Part shown: piece after piece, positions 45,481-54,793 of the stretch | How positions within the stretch are numbered: the stretch's first letter is position 1 | Layout: each line of letters begins with the position of its first letter | DNA from: Thermosipho sp. (in: thermotogales) | Lineage (GTDB): Bacteria; Thermotogota; Thermotogae; Thermotogales; Fervidobacteriaceae | DNA length: 64,000 nucleotides | Direction: 5' to 3' | NCBI GenBank assembly: GCA_017656335.1 | Contig: JACDOA010000005.1 | Span: 18,659 to 82,658, forward strand | The notes under the pieces: generated by a model | The model's input: the letters and a program-made list of their open reading frames with translations, nothing else | What the model was told of the DNA's origin: nothing | The model's database searches: none | Made by a program: the position numbers and the translations under genes

Positions 45481-46377
45481 TCACTTCCTAAAAAAAGCTA
45501 AGATTTTTATTATCATTTTTTTTATGAAAATTCTATATTCATATGTATATAAAATAATACTTATTAAAAGCTTTCTATCAGGATAAAATTTTTTATAAAA
45601 CTCTTTAGTTGATTTTTTATAAAAACTATTATTTTTTAAATCTTTCAAATTTCTTGGTTTATGTAGATGTTGAACAGAAACTTTAGGATAATAATAGTTT
45701 TTCCAGTTATTTCTTTTAGAAATTTCACCAAAAAATTTTTCTTCGCGATATAGAAAAACATTTTCAAAAAGTTGTTCGATTGAAATATACTTTTTTATGT
45801 CACATAAAAAAAAACTACCTTCAACCGCAAAGACAAAGCCTTCTTTTTTTGACTTTTTTTTCATAATTAATCTAACAATTAAATAACTAATCGGATAAAG
45901 AACATTGTATATTATCTCCATCAATGAATTTATTCGCAACAATGGACTTGAGGGATCAGCCGCATTATTGACATATGGTCCTATTGAGAACAACTCATAT
46001 TCTTTAGATATTTTTATAAATTTGTTTAATAAGTTATAAATTATTAAATCCCAATCCTTGACTCTTATGTCAGGATTTACTATAAAAGAATACTTAATGC
46101 CTAAATTGTTTAAATATTTCAAACCAATTAAGTTTCCTTTATAATAACCTAAATTTTTTGGAGATTTTATTAATTTAACATTTTCATATTTGCTAATGAT
46201 AGATGATAATTTTTCAAATTCAATTTGATCATTAGAATTATCTACAATAACTACTTTAGTTTTATAATTTTTTAATTTTTCTAAGCTTTTTAGCAATTCT
46301 TTTACGTGATTACTAGCATGATAGTTTAGTATGCAAATTCCTATTGTTTCATTAAATATTTCCAATTTATCACTCAC
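45481..46377 (-). CDS. glycosyltransferase family 2
   Basis: The start is taken as GTG 46377, which overlaps the stop of the upstream gene (GTGA) and has GGAGGAG before it; this gives 298 residues. Motifs: IGICILNYHASNHVKELL, KVVIVDNSNDQ, PKNLGYYKGNLIGLKYLNN, and FIVNPDIRVKD near 95 (DxD-like), followed by AVEGSFFLCD and FLYREEKFFGE. The tail is basic with a hydrophobic segment. It resembles rhamnosyltransferase-type GT2 proteins. Confidence 0.8.
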   Translation of the reverse strand: MSDKLEIFNETIGICILNYHASNHVKELLKSLEKLKNYKTKVVIVDNSNDQIEFEKLSSIISKYENVKLIKSPKNLGYYKGNLIGLKYLNNLGIKYSFIVNPDIRVKDWDLIIYNLLNKFIKISKEYELFSIGPYVNNAADPSSPLLRINSLMEIIYNVLYPISYLIVRLIMKKKSKKEGFVFAVEGSFFLCDIKKYISIEQLFENVFLYREEKFFGEISKRNNWKNYYYPKVSVQHLHKPRNLKDLKNNSFYKKSTKEFYKKFYPDRKLLISIILYTYEYRIFIKKMIIKILAFFRK

Positions 46378-47003
46378 TCCTCCGTGTAGTGGTAAAGTTC
46401 TCTTAAAAAATATAAAAACTCGATAACAATCCATATTAAAATTATGTTTTCATTTCTTGAAATTAAGGGTGCTACGATAAACAAAAAAAATTGTTCATCA
46501 AAAGAGTTAAAAAAACTTAAATTTTTGGTATTAGAATAAAAATCTTCTTTATCAATTTTGAGATTTAATATGTGATGGAAAAAATAGTGAATAAAATAAT
46601 GAAAAAAGAATATTACTAAACCCCAAAGAAAATATCGAGTATTATGAAATATTATTAAATAACCTAAAAAGTAAATTGGCTTTCTTAAAGAGTCGAATAT
46701 TTTATCTAATATTTCCCCAGTTTTAGAAGTTTTATTGTTAATTCTTGCAACCTTACCATCAATACAATCCATTAAAAATGAAAAATAAAAACATGCAGAT
46801 GATAAAATAAATGTAATAGTATTATTCTTATAATAAATAAAGTCAAAAAAACCACATAAAGAAAAAAACAAGGAAAAAATAGTTATTATATTTGGATGAA
46901 TTTTTAATTTTGCCAATAACAAGGATACTGGAATTGCAACTGGATCAAAAAACAACTTTGTTGTTAATGCATCATTAGGTTTAACAAATGAAAATCTTTT
47001 CAA
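46374..47003 (-). CDS. CDP-alcohol phosphatidyltransferase family membrane enzyme
   Basis: 209 residues with several membrane segments and the full family motif D-G-K-V-A-R, eight residues, G, three, D, three, D (CIDGKVARIN ... GEILDKIFD). These enzymes transfer a phospho-alcohol from a CDP-alcohol. In this cluster it probably uses the CDP-compound made by the fusion at 42722-44104 to build a lipid-linked or polymer-linked phosphodiester. It overlaps the next gene by 4 bases. Confidence 0.85.
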   Translation of the reverse strand: MKRFSFVKPNDALTTKLFFDPVAIPVSLLLAKLKIHPNIITIFSLFFSLCGFFDFIYYKNNTITFILSSACFYFSFLMDCIDGKVARINNKTSKTGEILDKIFDSLRKPIYFLGYLIIFHNTRYFLWGLVIFFFHYFIHYFFHHILNLKIDKEDFYSNTKNLSFFNSFDEQFFLFIVAPLISRNENIILIWIVIEFLYFLRELYHYTEE

Positions 47004-47120
47004 TTTTTTACCCCTTTCTTTAATTTATAATTATCTCATTTCCCTTATAAGGAATTGGAATTCAATATAAGCTTAGCTAAAAATAAAACTAATTATTAAG
47101 CATATTTCTAAATTTCTAAT

Positions 47121-47322
47121 TGTATTTACCCCAAATAGGTAGACATAAAAAGTGACGAAATTATTTTGTACATTCATATTTCTTAAATCTTTTTTCAATG
47201 CTTCATCTTCTTTTTATTGAATTCTTTACTTATATGTTATATACCTATATGTTATATACCTAGAACACTGTGAAAAATTATTCTTTTTGTTTCTTTTACA
47301 TTTTTCTTGGGTAGTTGTGTCC
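47121..47322 (-). mobile_element. IS150-like remnant interrupted by IS3 copy 2
   Basis: The end TGTATTTACCCCAAATAGG matches 31629. What follows matches parts of 31684-32090 with large internal deletions, for example TTCAATGCTTCATCTTC and CACTGTGAAA. The match breaks exactly where IS3 copy 2 begins at 47323, after TTGGGTAGTTGTGTCCT (compare TTGAGTAGCTATATCCT near 32072-32088). So copy 2 inserted into this older element. No continuation was found on the far side. Confidence 0.75.
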
Positions 47323-47353
47323 TGTAATGCTCCCCAAAAAACTGGACAAAAAC

Positions 47354-48181
47354 TCAAGCAATTTTGTGTAAGCTCAAGGTTTCTTCAAATACCTCTTTTG
47401 GACTCTTGTATCCTAGCGCACTGTGTGGATATTCTTCCTTGTAAAATCTCTCAAACATCTTCGTTTTTTCAATTAGCTCTTCATATCCTGGATTATCCAT
47501 TACCCATGCAACTTCTTCTTTGTATGTTCTAAAATATCTTTCTGTATTTGCATTTCCTTTTGGATTGTTGTAGCTTGTGAATATCTGCTTTATCCCCAAC
47601 ACATTACATTCTTCCAAAAACTTCCTGCTTGTCGGTTGACTTCCATTATCACTTACCAGTTTTACTTCTTTTCCTCGTACTCCTTTAGGATATCCATTAT
47701 TTAAAGCTTTGTTCAAAGCTTTTAACCATTCTTCTGTTCTACACCTTAGACTTATTTCCGATCCAAGTATTTCTCTTGTATACCAATCTATTACTGCTAC
47801 ATAATATACCCAACCTGCATCTCTTGTGAATATCTTTGTCATATCTATTCCAAGTACCTCTCTATGTCTATTTGGCTTTATTTTCTTTTGAATGGTTCTA
47901 CAAGCTTTTTTGTGTTTAACTTTAATGAGTAATCCATTTTCTTTCATTATTCGATATACCCTTTTGTGATTAATAATATTACTGCCTTTTTTCTTTAACA
48001 TAGCACAGATTCGACGATATCCCCAGTATGGATGCTTTCTTTTTAGTTCTTCTATTTCCTTGAGTATTTTTTCATCTTTTGTCCTTCTAGTGTATTTTCT
48101 AGGTTTGTAGTAATATGTACTTCGACTGATTTTCAAATATTTCAACGCTTCTGATATACTAAATCCTTTATTAACAAGCAA
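47354..48181 (-). CDS. IS3-family transposase OrfB
   Basis: 275 residues with a complete DDE core: VLGIDMTKIF, KLVSDNGSQP and NTERYFRTYKEE, then the typical YPHSALGYKSPKEVF end. It starts just after orfA (6 bases beyond its end) in another frame; IS3 elements join the two by -1 frameshifting. Compared with copy 1 there are no stops, so this is the functional source. Confidence 0.9.
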   Translation of the reverse strand: MLVNKGFSISEALKYLKISRSTYYYKPRKYTRRTKDEKILKEIEELKRKHPYWGYRRICAMLKKKGSNIINHKRVYRIMKENGLLIKVKHKKACRTIQKKIKPNRHREVLGIDMTKIFTRDAGWVYYVAVIDWYTREILGSEISLRCRTEEWLKALNKALNNGYPKGVRGKEVKLVSDNGSQPTSRKFLEECNVLGIKQIFTSYNNPKGNANTERYFRTYKEEVAWVMDNPGYEELIEKTKMFERFYKEEYPHSALGYKSPKEVFEETLSLHKIA

Positions 48182-48186
48182 TAATA

Positions 48187-48477
48187 CTATTTCCCGTTTC
48201 CTGGATGTATTACAGTTTTTTTTAATGTCTCAATGACTATGGTTTGTTTACCAATTACCTTTTCAAGTTCTTCAATTTTTTCTTCAAGTTGTTGAACTCT
48301 GGATTTCTTTCCATTTTCCAATCCTTCTTTTGCACCTTCAAGAAACTTGTCTCTCCATTTGTAATACTGAGCTTGAGAAATTCCATGTTCTCTACAGATT
48401 TGAGATACACTCTTTTCTCGACGAAGACCTTCCAGAATTATAGCCATCTTTTCTTCTGTTGAAAGCTTCCTCAGGTT
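48187..48477 (-). CDS. IS3-family transposase OrfA
   Basis: The open frame extends upstream of the ATG at 48447 through KNLRKLSTEEK, which is the conserved OrfA N-terminus, so translation probably begins upstream at a non-ATG codon such as CTG or TTA near 48474. Helix-turn-helix SQICREHGISQAQYYKWRDKF, then a leucine-zipper-like Glu/Lys helix. Binds the element ends and supplies the N-terminus of the OrfAB transposase. Confidence 0.8.
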   Translation of the reverse strand, partial: NLRKLSTEEKMAIILEGLRREKSVSQICREHGISQAQYYKWRDKFLEGAKEGLENGKKSRVQQLEEKIEELEKVIGKQTIVIETLKKTVIHPGNGK

Positions 48478-48804
48478 CTTTAAAAAATATTACTTTATAA
48501 TCTTTATTTTTAATAATGTTAGTAAAATATTTGCGCTTAAAAACCTTTTTTCATTATTCTAAAAGATATAGATTATCACGCTTTTCTTCTCTTAAAAAAC
48601 TTAGGGTCATATTCTTTAATCTATCCGTAAATAGGTTTTGGCAGTTGTCATATTTACCTTAATTGCGGAAATGTCACCTGTGTTATACAGAGCAAAATTT
48701 TTTGGCAAATACTACTATATTGCAAATTAACTTCCTTTTCACTCATAATGTTTCTTTATATTTGTTCCTAGTTATCCACTTCTTTGGATAAATCCAAATT
48801 TATT

Positions 48805-49644
48805 TCAATTTTCTAAATATGATTTTCTAATAAAATTTACTTTTTCTCTTAGCAAATTAATTTTATATTTTCTCCAAAATCTAATTAAACCATTCAAATG
48901 AGAAAGTCCTAATTTGGAAAATGGTTTTTTCTTAGTTAATCTTTGAGCATCATGAATGATCTCAACTTTAGGATAATACCAAACTTCATACCCATTATCC
49001 CACAATCTGGCACAAAACTCTGCATCTTCAGGTGCATAAAAGATTGCTTCATCTAATAAGCCAACTTTTTCAAAAATTTCTTTTTTTAAAAACCAGGCAG
49101 CAGAAATCGCATAATCAACAGGAATTATTTCATTATTTAAAACTTCAGGTATAGATTCGTTTTTAGTTCTTAATTTTTCAATGTCAAGTAGTCTTAAAAT
49201 CTTAGTTGATAAAGTTGGAAAACGTCTTGCAGATTCTTGGAAAGTTCCATCAGGAAATACTAACTTTGGATGAATAATCCCTATATTCTTAGAAGGTATT
49301 TTTTCAAAAGCGTTTAAAATATTTTTGAAGAAATTTTTTGAAATGATTGTATCAGAATCTAATATTGCTATATATTCACCTGTAGACATTCTAATTCCAA
49401 TATTCCTTGTAAAAGTAGTCCCCATATTCTTTCCCAAGGGTATAACGACTAACTTAGAAGGATATTTGTTAGAAAAACTTTTGAGAATATCCTTTGTTTT
49501 ATCTTTGGAACCATTATCTATTATTAATATTTCATATTTTAAACCACTATTTTCTAAATCAGCAAATAAAGATGCCAAAAAAGATTCTAAATACCTTTCG
49601 CTATTCCATGTTAATGATATAATCGAAACATCCACTTTTTTCAT
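48805..49644 (-). CDS. glycosyltransferase family 2
   Basis: 279 residues: VSIISLTWNSERYLESFLAS, EILIIDNGSKDKT, GTTFTRNIGIRMSTGEYIA then ILDSDTII near 93 (DxD), and APEDAEFCARLWDNGYEVWY near 215 (ED motif). Typical rhamnosyl/glucosyl GT2 without a membrane segment. It is the first intact gene after the fragments at 49.7-50.3 kb. Confidence 0.85.
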   Translation of the reverse strand: MKKVDVSIISLTWNSERYLESFLASLFADLENSGLKYEILIIDNGSKDKTKDILKSFSNKYPSKLVVIPLGKNMGTTFTRNIGIRMSTGEYIAILDSDTIISKNFFKNILNAFEKIPSKNIGIIHPKLVFPDGTFQESARRFPTLSTKILRLLDIEKLRTKNESIPEVLNNEIIPVDYAISAAWFLKKEIFEKVGLLDEAIFYAPEDAEFCARLWDNGYEVWYYPKVEIIHDAQRLTKKKPFSKLGLSHLNGLIRFWRKYKINLLREKVNFIRKSYLEN

Positions 49645-49762
49645 TTTACAGACTCCTTTTTCTTGAGTTGAATAGTTAATCTAAAACAACAATTGGGTAC
49701 CAAATTTTAATTTAATTTTCATCTAAGTAACTATCTTGAATTAGAAAATAATCTATCAATTC

Positions 49763-49855
49763 TTAAATTACATAGCCTCTCTTAAACAACATAGCTTCTA
49801 ATATTTGTACCATTACTTTTAAATCAATAAACACACTTTCATTCTTCACAATCAT
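49763..49855 (-). pseudogene. 3' fragment of a bacterial sugar transferase
   Basis: The minus strand encodes VKNESVFIDLKVMVQILEAM then LFKRGYVI and a stop. It is nearly identical in pattern to the end of the intact priming transferase (VKNKSMLVDLKIMAQTLEAI). A leftover of a second copy or of a rearrangement. Confidence 0.7.
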
Positions 49856-49929
49856 GTTTGTTTATGAGTACTATATAAGTGCAAAACCTTGTAAACATTC
49901 TTTCTATTGTCAAGATAATAGTTTTTTTA

Positions 49930-50325
49930 AGATCTTTAAATCTTTCAATATACCACCATCCGTGAACAGTAAATATAACTTTTTACACAAGCTAACTTTG
50001 CTGAAATTCTATCAATGAAAGATGCTTTGACACTATGCAAATGAACAACATCATATTTTTTGTTCTTAATTAATCGTTTTAATTCAACAATACTTTTTAA
50101 ATCTTTTAAAGGGGAGATTTCCAGTTTTAGATGCTTTAGAATATGAACTTGAACACCTATTTTCTTAATTCATCAACTAAAGGACCATTAATCCCAACTG
50201 CTACTTCGACCTCAAATTCATTACTATAGGATTCTTCTATATTTTTAACAATTTCGTATACAACTTTTTGCACACCAGCCCAATCACCTTTTGTTATTAT
50301 GTAAAGTATTCTTTTTTTATTTTAA
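49930..50325 (-). pseudogene. glycosyltransferase family 4, decayed N-terminal part
   Basis: Fragments KKRILYIITKGDWAGVQKV, NEFEVEVAVGINGPLVDE, then after a shift near 50165 VQVHILKHLKLEISPLKD and VVHLHSVKASF-like sequence. This is the N-terminal Rossmann half of a GT4 enzyme. The C-terminal half is gone and the sugar-transferase fragment follows. Confidence 0.6.
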
Positions 50326-50449
50326 CAACTTCCTTTACCTTATTATTAGGATTTCATATATCTACAAAATTAACATTGATGTGTTTTATAAAAGTTTAAT
50401 TTTTTGAATGTAAACATTAGTATTTTCTAATATAAAGTAAGATAATTCT

Positions 50450-51588
50450 TTAATTTTTTTTTCTAAACATTGAAAACATAAAAGTTGTAAAAATTGGTCG
50501 AAAATCATTTGAATTCATTATTTGATAACTTACAGGTTTTTTTGTAGTTAATAATAATTCTTTTATTTTCATGAATAAATTTAATTTCTTGTTTTTTAAT
50601 ATACTCATTATGTCACCCGGGAAGAACCACCTAAAATAATAACCGGTTTTATAAAACTTATCTATATTTTTAGGTTTAACATTTTCTAAAAATACTTTTA
50701 TGATAGCATCAATGAAATCTGCACCAGAAAAAATTGCAAGCCCAATTGTTCCCCACATCTAGGGTTTATTTCCATTAATACTAATTCAGAATTTCTAGGA
50801 TTTTCTTTAAACTCTACCATAGCAAGTCCATTCCAATTTAAATTGTCTAATAATTTTCTTCCTATACTTAAAGCTTCTTCGTTATAAACAGAAACTGCCA
50901 AAGTACTTGGCCCCCCATCTGGTGGATACTCTCGTATTCTTTGATGACAAAAACCCAGCACTTCCTCACCTTTGTAATATAAAAACGAAGCACCTATAGC
51001 CCTACCACCTAAAGGTATATATTCCTGAATCAAAGGAAATTCGTACTTCTTTACATATTCTTCATTTAAAACTTCTAATAGTTCATTTCTACTATTAACA
51101 TAAATAATCCCTCTAGATCCTGAGCTCTTTTTTGGTTTTAAGACAACTGGAAATATATTAATTTTATCTATATTTTTTTTAAATTCATCAAAATTTTTAA
51201 AAACAAATGTCTTTGGAACTCTAACACCTAAGCGGTCAGCAAATTGTAAAGTTTTAGATTTGTCTAGACATATTTCATAACTTTTCACATCTGGAACCAC
51301 AATAGGTATATTAAACTTTTCAATATTTTTTGCAAAAAATTCCACACTTTTTTCATTACTCGGTATTACAATATCAACATTATGCTTACTAATTATCTCT
51401 AATACTTCATTTATACTCAATTCTTTCAAAAAATAGTTTTCCTTTACATATTTACTAGAACCACCAATAGAAAATCTATTTAAACTAATTGTATAAACAT
51501 TATATCCTTTTTTTCCAAGATACCTTACTACTGGCAAAACTTTTCTATATTCTGCTTCAACAATCAAAATATTGTAAATTTTCCTCAC
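50450..51588 (-). pseudogene. ATP-grasp protein, frameshifted
   Basis: First frame (51588-50698): a pre-ATP-grasp start YNILIVEAEYRKVLPVVRYL, then LKPKKSSGSRGIIYV and LVLMEINPR, the metal-binding end of the grasp fold. Here one A is missing near 50760; the second frame (50758-50450) goes on MWGTIGLAIFSGADFIDAI and a membrane-proximal tail. The natural joined sequence would be EINPRMWGTIG, about 380 residues in all. Similar proteins are encoded in capsule clusters; the ligase substrate is unknown. The GTG start overlaps the stop of the PHP gene (GTGA). Confidence 0.75.
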
Positions 51589-52263
51589 CTCAACTTGTTT
51601 AATAAAGTTTTCAAAAAATTTCGTTTAATTTGAACAGTTTCGATTACAAAAGATTCATCTGACAACAATTCTAAGATTTTTTCATAGTCAATAATAGAAT
51701 TATTATATTTTAATACAAGATAACCTTTTGCCAAATCCTTTCTTTTATGAGCATCACTTCCATAACCTTTTATCTTTTTATATTTTTTTTGCCAACTTAA
51801 AAGACATCCTTACTTCAAGTTCAGTAAAGTATTTAGCATTGAAAACTTCGATCATATCTATTTCATCAATATATTTTAAAACAATTTTTAATTTTGGCTT
51901 GCCTTTTCTATAAAAATCATAAGGATGTGGCAAATATACTATTCCATCTTGTCTTTTTATCTCTTTTATAGTCTCTTCAAAAGTCATAAAAGGTTCAATC
52001 TTTTGCTTAATAAAAAGTCCTATTACTTCTCCAGCATCTGATGTCATTATTTCTTCACCAGTGATAAAATATTTATTTTTTATTTTATACAATACTTCCC
52101 CATTCGAATATATTTCATGAAATTTAAAATTATTATGATCAGTAATAGCAAAAACATCTATTTTATCATTATTCAAAAAATCCTCTAATGACAATTCCCC
52201 ATCATATGAATATTTACTATGATTATGAAAATCTATTGATAATTTTTCAATAAATTCTTCCAT
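51585..52263 (-). pseudogene. PHP-domain phosphoesterase, frameshifted in an A run
   Basis: Main frame 52263-51778: IDFHNHSKYSYDGELSLEDF (metal-binding HxH), FAITDHNNFKFHE, and YLPHPYDFYRKGKP. It ends early at MSFKLAKKI because an A8 run near 51786-51793 has one A too many. The correct frame continues YKKIKGYGSDAHKRKDLA (the last metal ligands, D-A-H) and ends at TGA 51585, overlapping the next start as GTGA. The neat overlap argues that the full gene was recently intact. Full length about 225 residues. Confidence 0.75.
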
Positions 52264-53109
52264 CTTTAATTAAATCACCTAACCTTTTAAATCCAAATCT
52301 GTTTTTAATTGATATTTCAAGGAAATTACTCAATTTACTATACGTTTTCTTTAATCCAACGTAATGCCTAAATCTATATGAGAACTTAATATCTTTAATT
52401 TTTGGTTGTTCAGGATCAAATTCCCACGGATGAAAATACATAATCAAATAATCTTTTTTTCTAGATATGATAATGCTAATTTCTTGAATAAAGAAAAAGG
52501 ATATAACCGGAAATATCCTCCACCAACTATTGATAATTCAAAACTCTTACTTTTCCAAACAGACATTGGGATCTCTAGCAAATTCTCACGAATATAGAAA
52601 AATCCTTTCTTTTCTATCGAAATTTTTCCATATCTCTTATTTTTTGAGAATGGATGATAGCTTGAATCATATTTGAAACCAAGCTTTTCTAATGCATCTA
52701 TAACATCCTTAGTAATAGAAAAATTTGGAGCTCTATAACCAATTATCTTTTGATTAATTATATTTTCAAGAATTTCTTTGCTTTTTTTAATATCTTCAAA
52801 AACTTCTTCTCTAGTTAACTGATAATTTATTATATGCCCATATCCATGAGAAGCTATTTCATGACCTCTTGAATGAATTTCTTTCATCAAATCTGGAAAT
52901 CTTTCAGCAATCCATCCAAGAACAAAAAACGTTGCTTTTACATTGTATTTATCAAGTAAATCCAGAATTTTTATTGTATTTTTTACAACTCTTGATTCGC
53001 ATTTATACCAAATTTCAGGAGAAAATTTTTCTCTTAAGTTTTCAACCTGAAACCAATCTTCAATGTCGAATGAAAGGCAAATTGTTTTTTGCAAAAAATG
53101 CCCCCTCAA
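52247..53109 (-). pseudogene. polysaccharide deacetylase with DUF3473, frameshifted
   Basis: First frame (53109-52444): ICLSFDIEDWFQVEN (catalytic Asp-type), NVKATFFVLGWIAERFPDL, and SHGYGHIINYQ (metal His). After LSYLEKK an A7 run near 52457-52463 is one base short; the next frame continues DYLIMYFHPWEFDPEQPK and RFRHYVGLKKTY, the DUF3473 end of PEP-CTERM-type polysaccharide deacetylases. Full length about 287 residues. It would remove acetyl groups from amino sugars. It overlaps the PHP start by 17 bases. Confidence 0.8.
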
Positions 53110-53133
53110 AATTCTACATTTTTATTTTCTTCC

Positions 53134-54345
53134 CTACATAGCCCCTCTTTTGAACAATATAGCTTCTAATGTTTGTGCCATTATTTTTAAATCAACAAGC
53201 ATACTTTTATTTTTCACATACCAAAGATCATATTCAAGCTTTTTTGCTGTTTCATTAATATTTGAAGTATATTTAAACATAATCTGTGCCCATCCAGTAA
53301 TTCCTGGTTTAGTAAGATGTCTGTATTTATATCCAGAAATATTTTTTTCAAAGTCTTCAACAAACTTTTTCTGTTCGGGTCTTGGCCCTACAACACTCAT
53401 ATCACCTTTCAAAACGTTATAAAACTGTGGAAGTTCATCAAACCTTAGCTTTCTAATTATTCTTCCAACTTTAGTTATTCTATCCTGCTCTTGATCAGCA
53501 AATAATGGTTTATCTCTTTCCACCTGTTTCATACTTCTAAATTTATACATTGTAAATAATCTTCCATCTTTTCCTACTCTTTTTTGCTTAAATATTATAG
53601 GTCTTCCATCTTCTAAATATATAGAAAGTGCAATAATAAGCATGATTGGAGAAAATACTATAAGCGCAACTATTGATACAGTTATATCCACTATCCTCTC
53701 AAGAAATGATTCTTGTACTCTTTCAAAGTATCTTATATAATAACTTGGATATAATTCTATCATTTTAAGTGGAACTTTTTTTAATTCTTTTTCAATAAAT
53801 TCAGGAAGGAAGTTATCTTTTCCAAGATAACCATTTAAGGATGTTAGATATTTTTCGGAGATTACAAGTAAATTCTTTCTTTTACTTGAAGTTGCTATTT
53901 TCTGAATTTCATTTGACTCTTTTGGATTTAAAAATAAGATTTCAAACCTTGGATATTTTTCTTTTAAATTTTCAACAATTCCATTTAATTCTCCTTCATT
54001 TCCAACAAAAAAGTATTTTCTTGGTTTATTTCTTTTCATCTTAAATACAATATTTCTAATAGGAAGAAGTATAAAAAAGGAAAATACAATATTTGAAAAT
54101 ACCTGTTGCCATTCTATATTCCAATTAAATATAGGTTTTAATAATAAGGCAACAAACAATATTAAAAGAGAAGATGCAAAGGTTCTAGAAAATTGTTTTT
54201 GAATATCCCAATTTACTTCATCGTACACTCTCATGCTATAAAGAGTTAATATGATAAAAAAGCTTAAAAATAAAGAATCCATTATTGACTTGTAAATTAA
54301 AACATTAAAAAGAAAAATGAGAAAACTCTCGAATAATATAAACAT
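53134..54345 (-). CDS. polyprenyl-phosphate sugar phosphotransferase (WcaJ/WbaP-like)
   Basis: 403 residues. Four N-terminal membrane segments (about 1-105), a central nucleotide-binding-like region, a membrane helix near 215-240, and the C-terminal catalytic bacterial sugar transferase domain: GRPIIFKQKRVGKDGRLFT, YKFRSM, KLRFDELPQFYNVLKGDMSV and VGPRPE near 320, then KPGITGWAQI. It starts polysaccharide synthesis by placing the first sugar phosphate on undecaprenyl phosphate. First gene of the cluster, 120 bases after a strong promoter. Confidence 0.92.
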   Translation of the reverse strand: MFILFESFLIFLFNVLIYKSIMDSLFLSFFIILTLYSMRVYDEVNWDIQKQFSRTFASSLLILFVALLLKPIFNWNIEWQQVFSNIVFSFFILLPIRNIVFKMKRNKPRKYFFVGNEGELNGIVENLKEKYPRFEILFLNPKESNEIQKIATSSKRKNLLVISEKYLTSLNGYLGKDNFLPEFIEKELKKVPLKMIELYPSYYIRYFERVQESFLERIVDITVSIVALIVFSPIMLIIALSIYLEDGRPIIFKQKRVGKDGRLFTMYKFRSMKQVERDKPLFADQEQDRITKVGRIIRKLRFDELPQFYNVLKGDMSVVGPRPEQKKFVEDFEKNISGYKYRHLTKPGITGWAQIMFKYTSNINETAKKLEYDLWYVKNKSMLVDLKIMAQTLEAILFKRGAM

Positions 54346-54474
54346 TTATCCTCCTATTTTCTTCTTTAAAAATTTCAATTTCTTCAAAGCTCTATGAAAT
54401 TACCACAACTTTTTTAAAATAATTTCGTTCTTAATATTTCATAAATACGATACATATTTGTAACTTGCAATAAT

Positions 54475-54503
54475 ATTATACTCTACAAAGATATCATCGT
54501 CAA
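54475..54503 (-). promoter_or_regulatory. sigma70-type promoter of the polysaccharide operon
   Basis: On the minus strand TTGACG (54503-54498) and TATAAT (54480-54475) are exactly 17 bases apart, near consensus. Transcription would begin near 54468, leaving a leader of about 120 bases before the first gene. The rest of the 448-base gap from 54346 to 54793 shows nothing else recognisable. Confidence 0.7.
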
Positions 54504-54793
54504 TTCTTTAATTTATAAATATATATTTTTTACTTAAAACAAGCGTAAAAATTGCAGTATTTAAAATGTATTGAAAATAAAAGATTATTTGATAAAAAAT
54601 CCCTCAATTTTATTTCTTTAAACAAACTAAATTTTACATTTGATTTAATATATATTCAGCCTTTTGTAATAATTTGAAAGTTCAAATTTTTTTAACAGTT
54701 TTTAAGTTTTTAATTTTTTTACATCATCTTTAAAGGTTTTTTCGAGATATAATTTGCTAAACTTTTTGTATCTATCTATTTACAGTAAGTGCT

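Larger units (their letters stand above)
47323..48480 (-). mobile_element. IS3-family insertion sequence, copy 2, intact genes
   Basis: The right end reads TGTAATGCTCCCC from 47323 and matches the end of copy 1. Both orfA and orfB are open. I find no matching left inverted repeat beyond orfA (the sequence near 48478-48520 does not resemble TGTAATGCACCCC), so this copy may be immobile unless supplied with an end. The 324 bases from 48481 to 48804 hold no gene. Confidence 0.75.
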
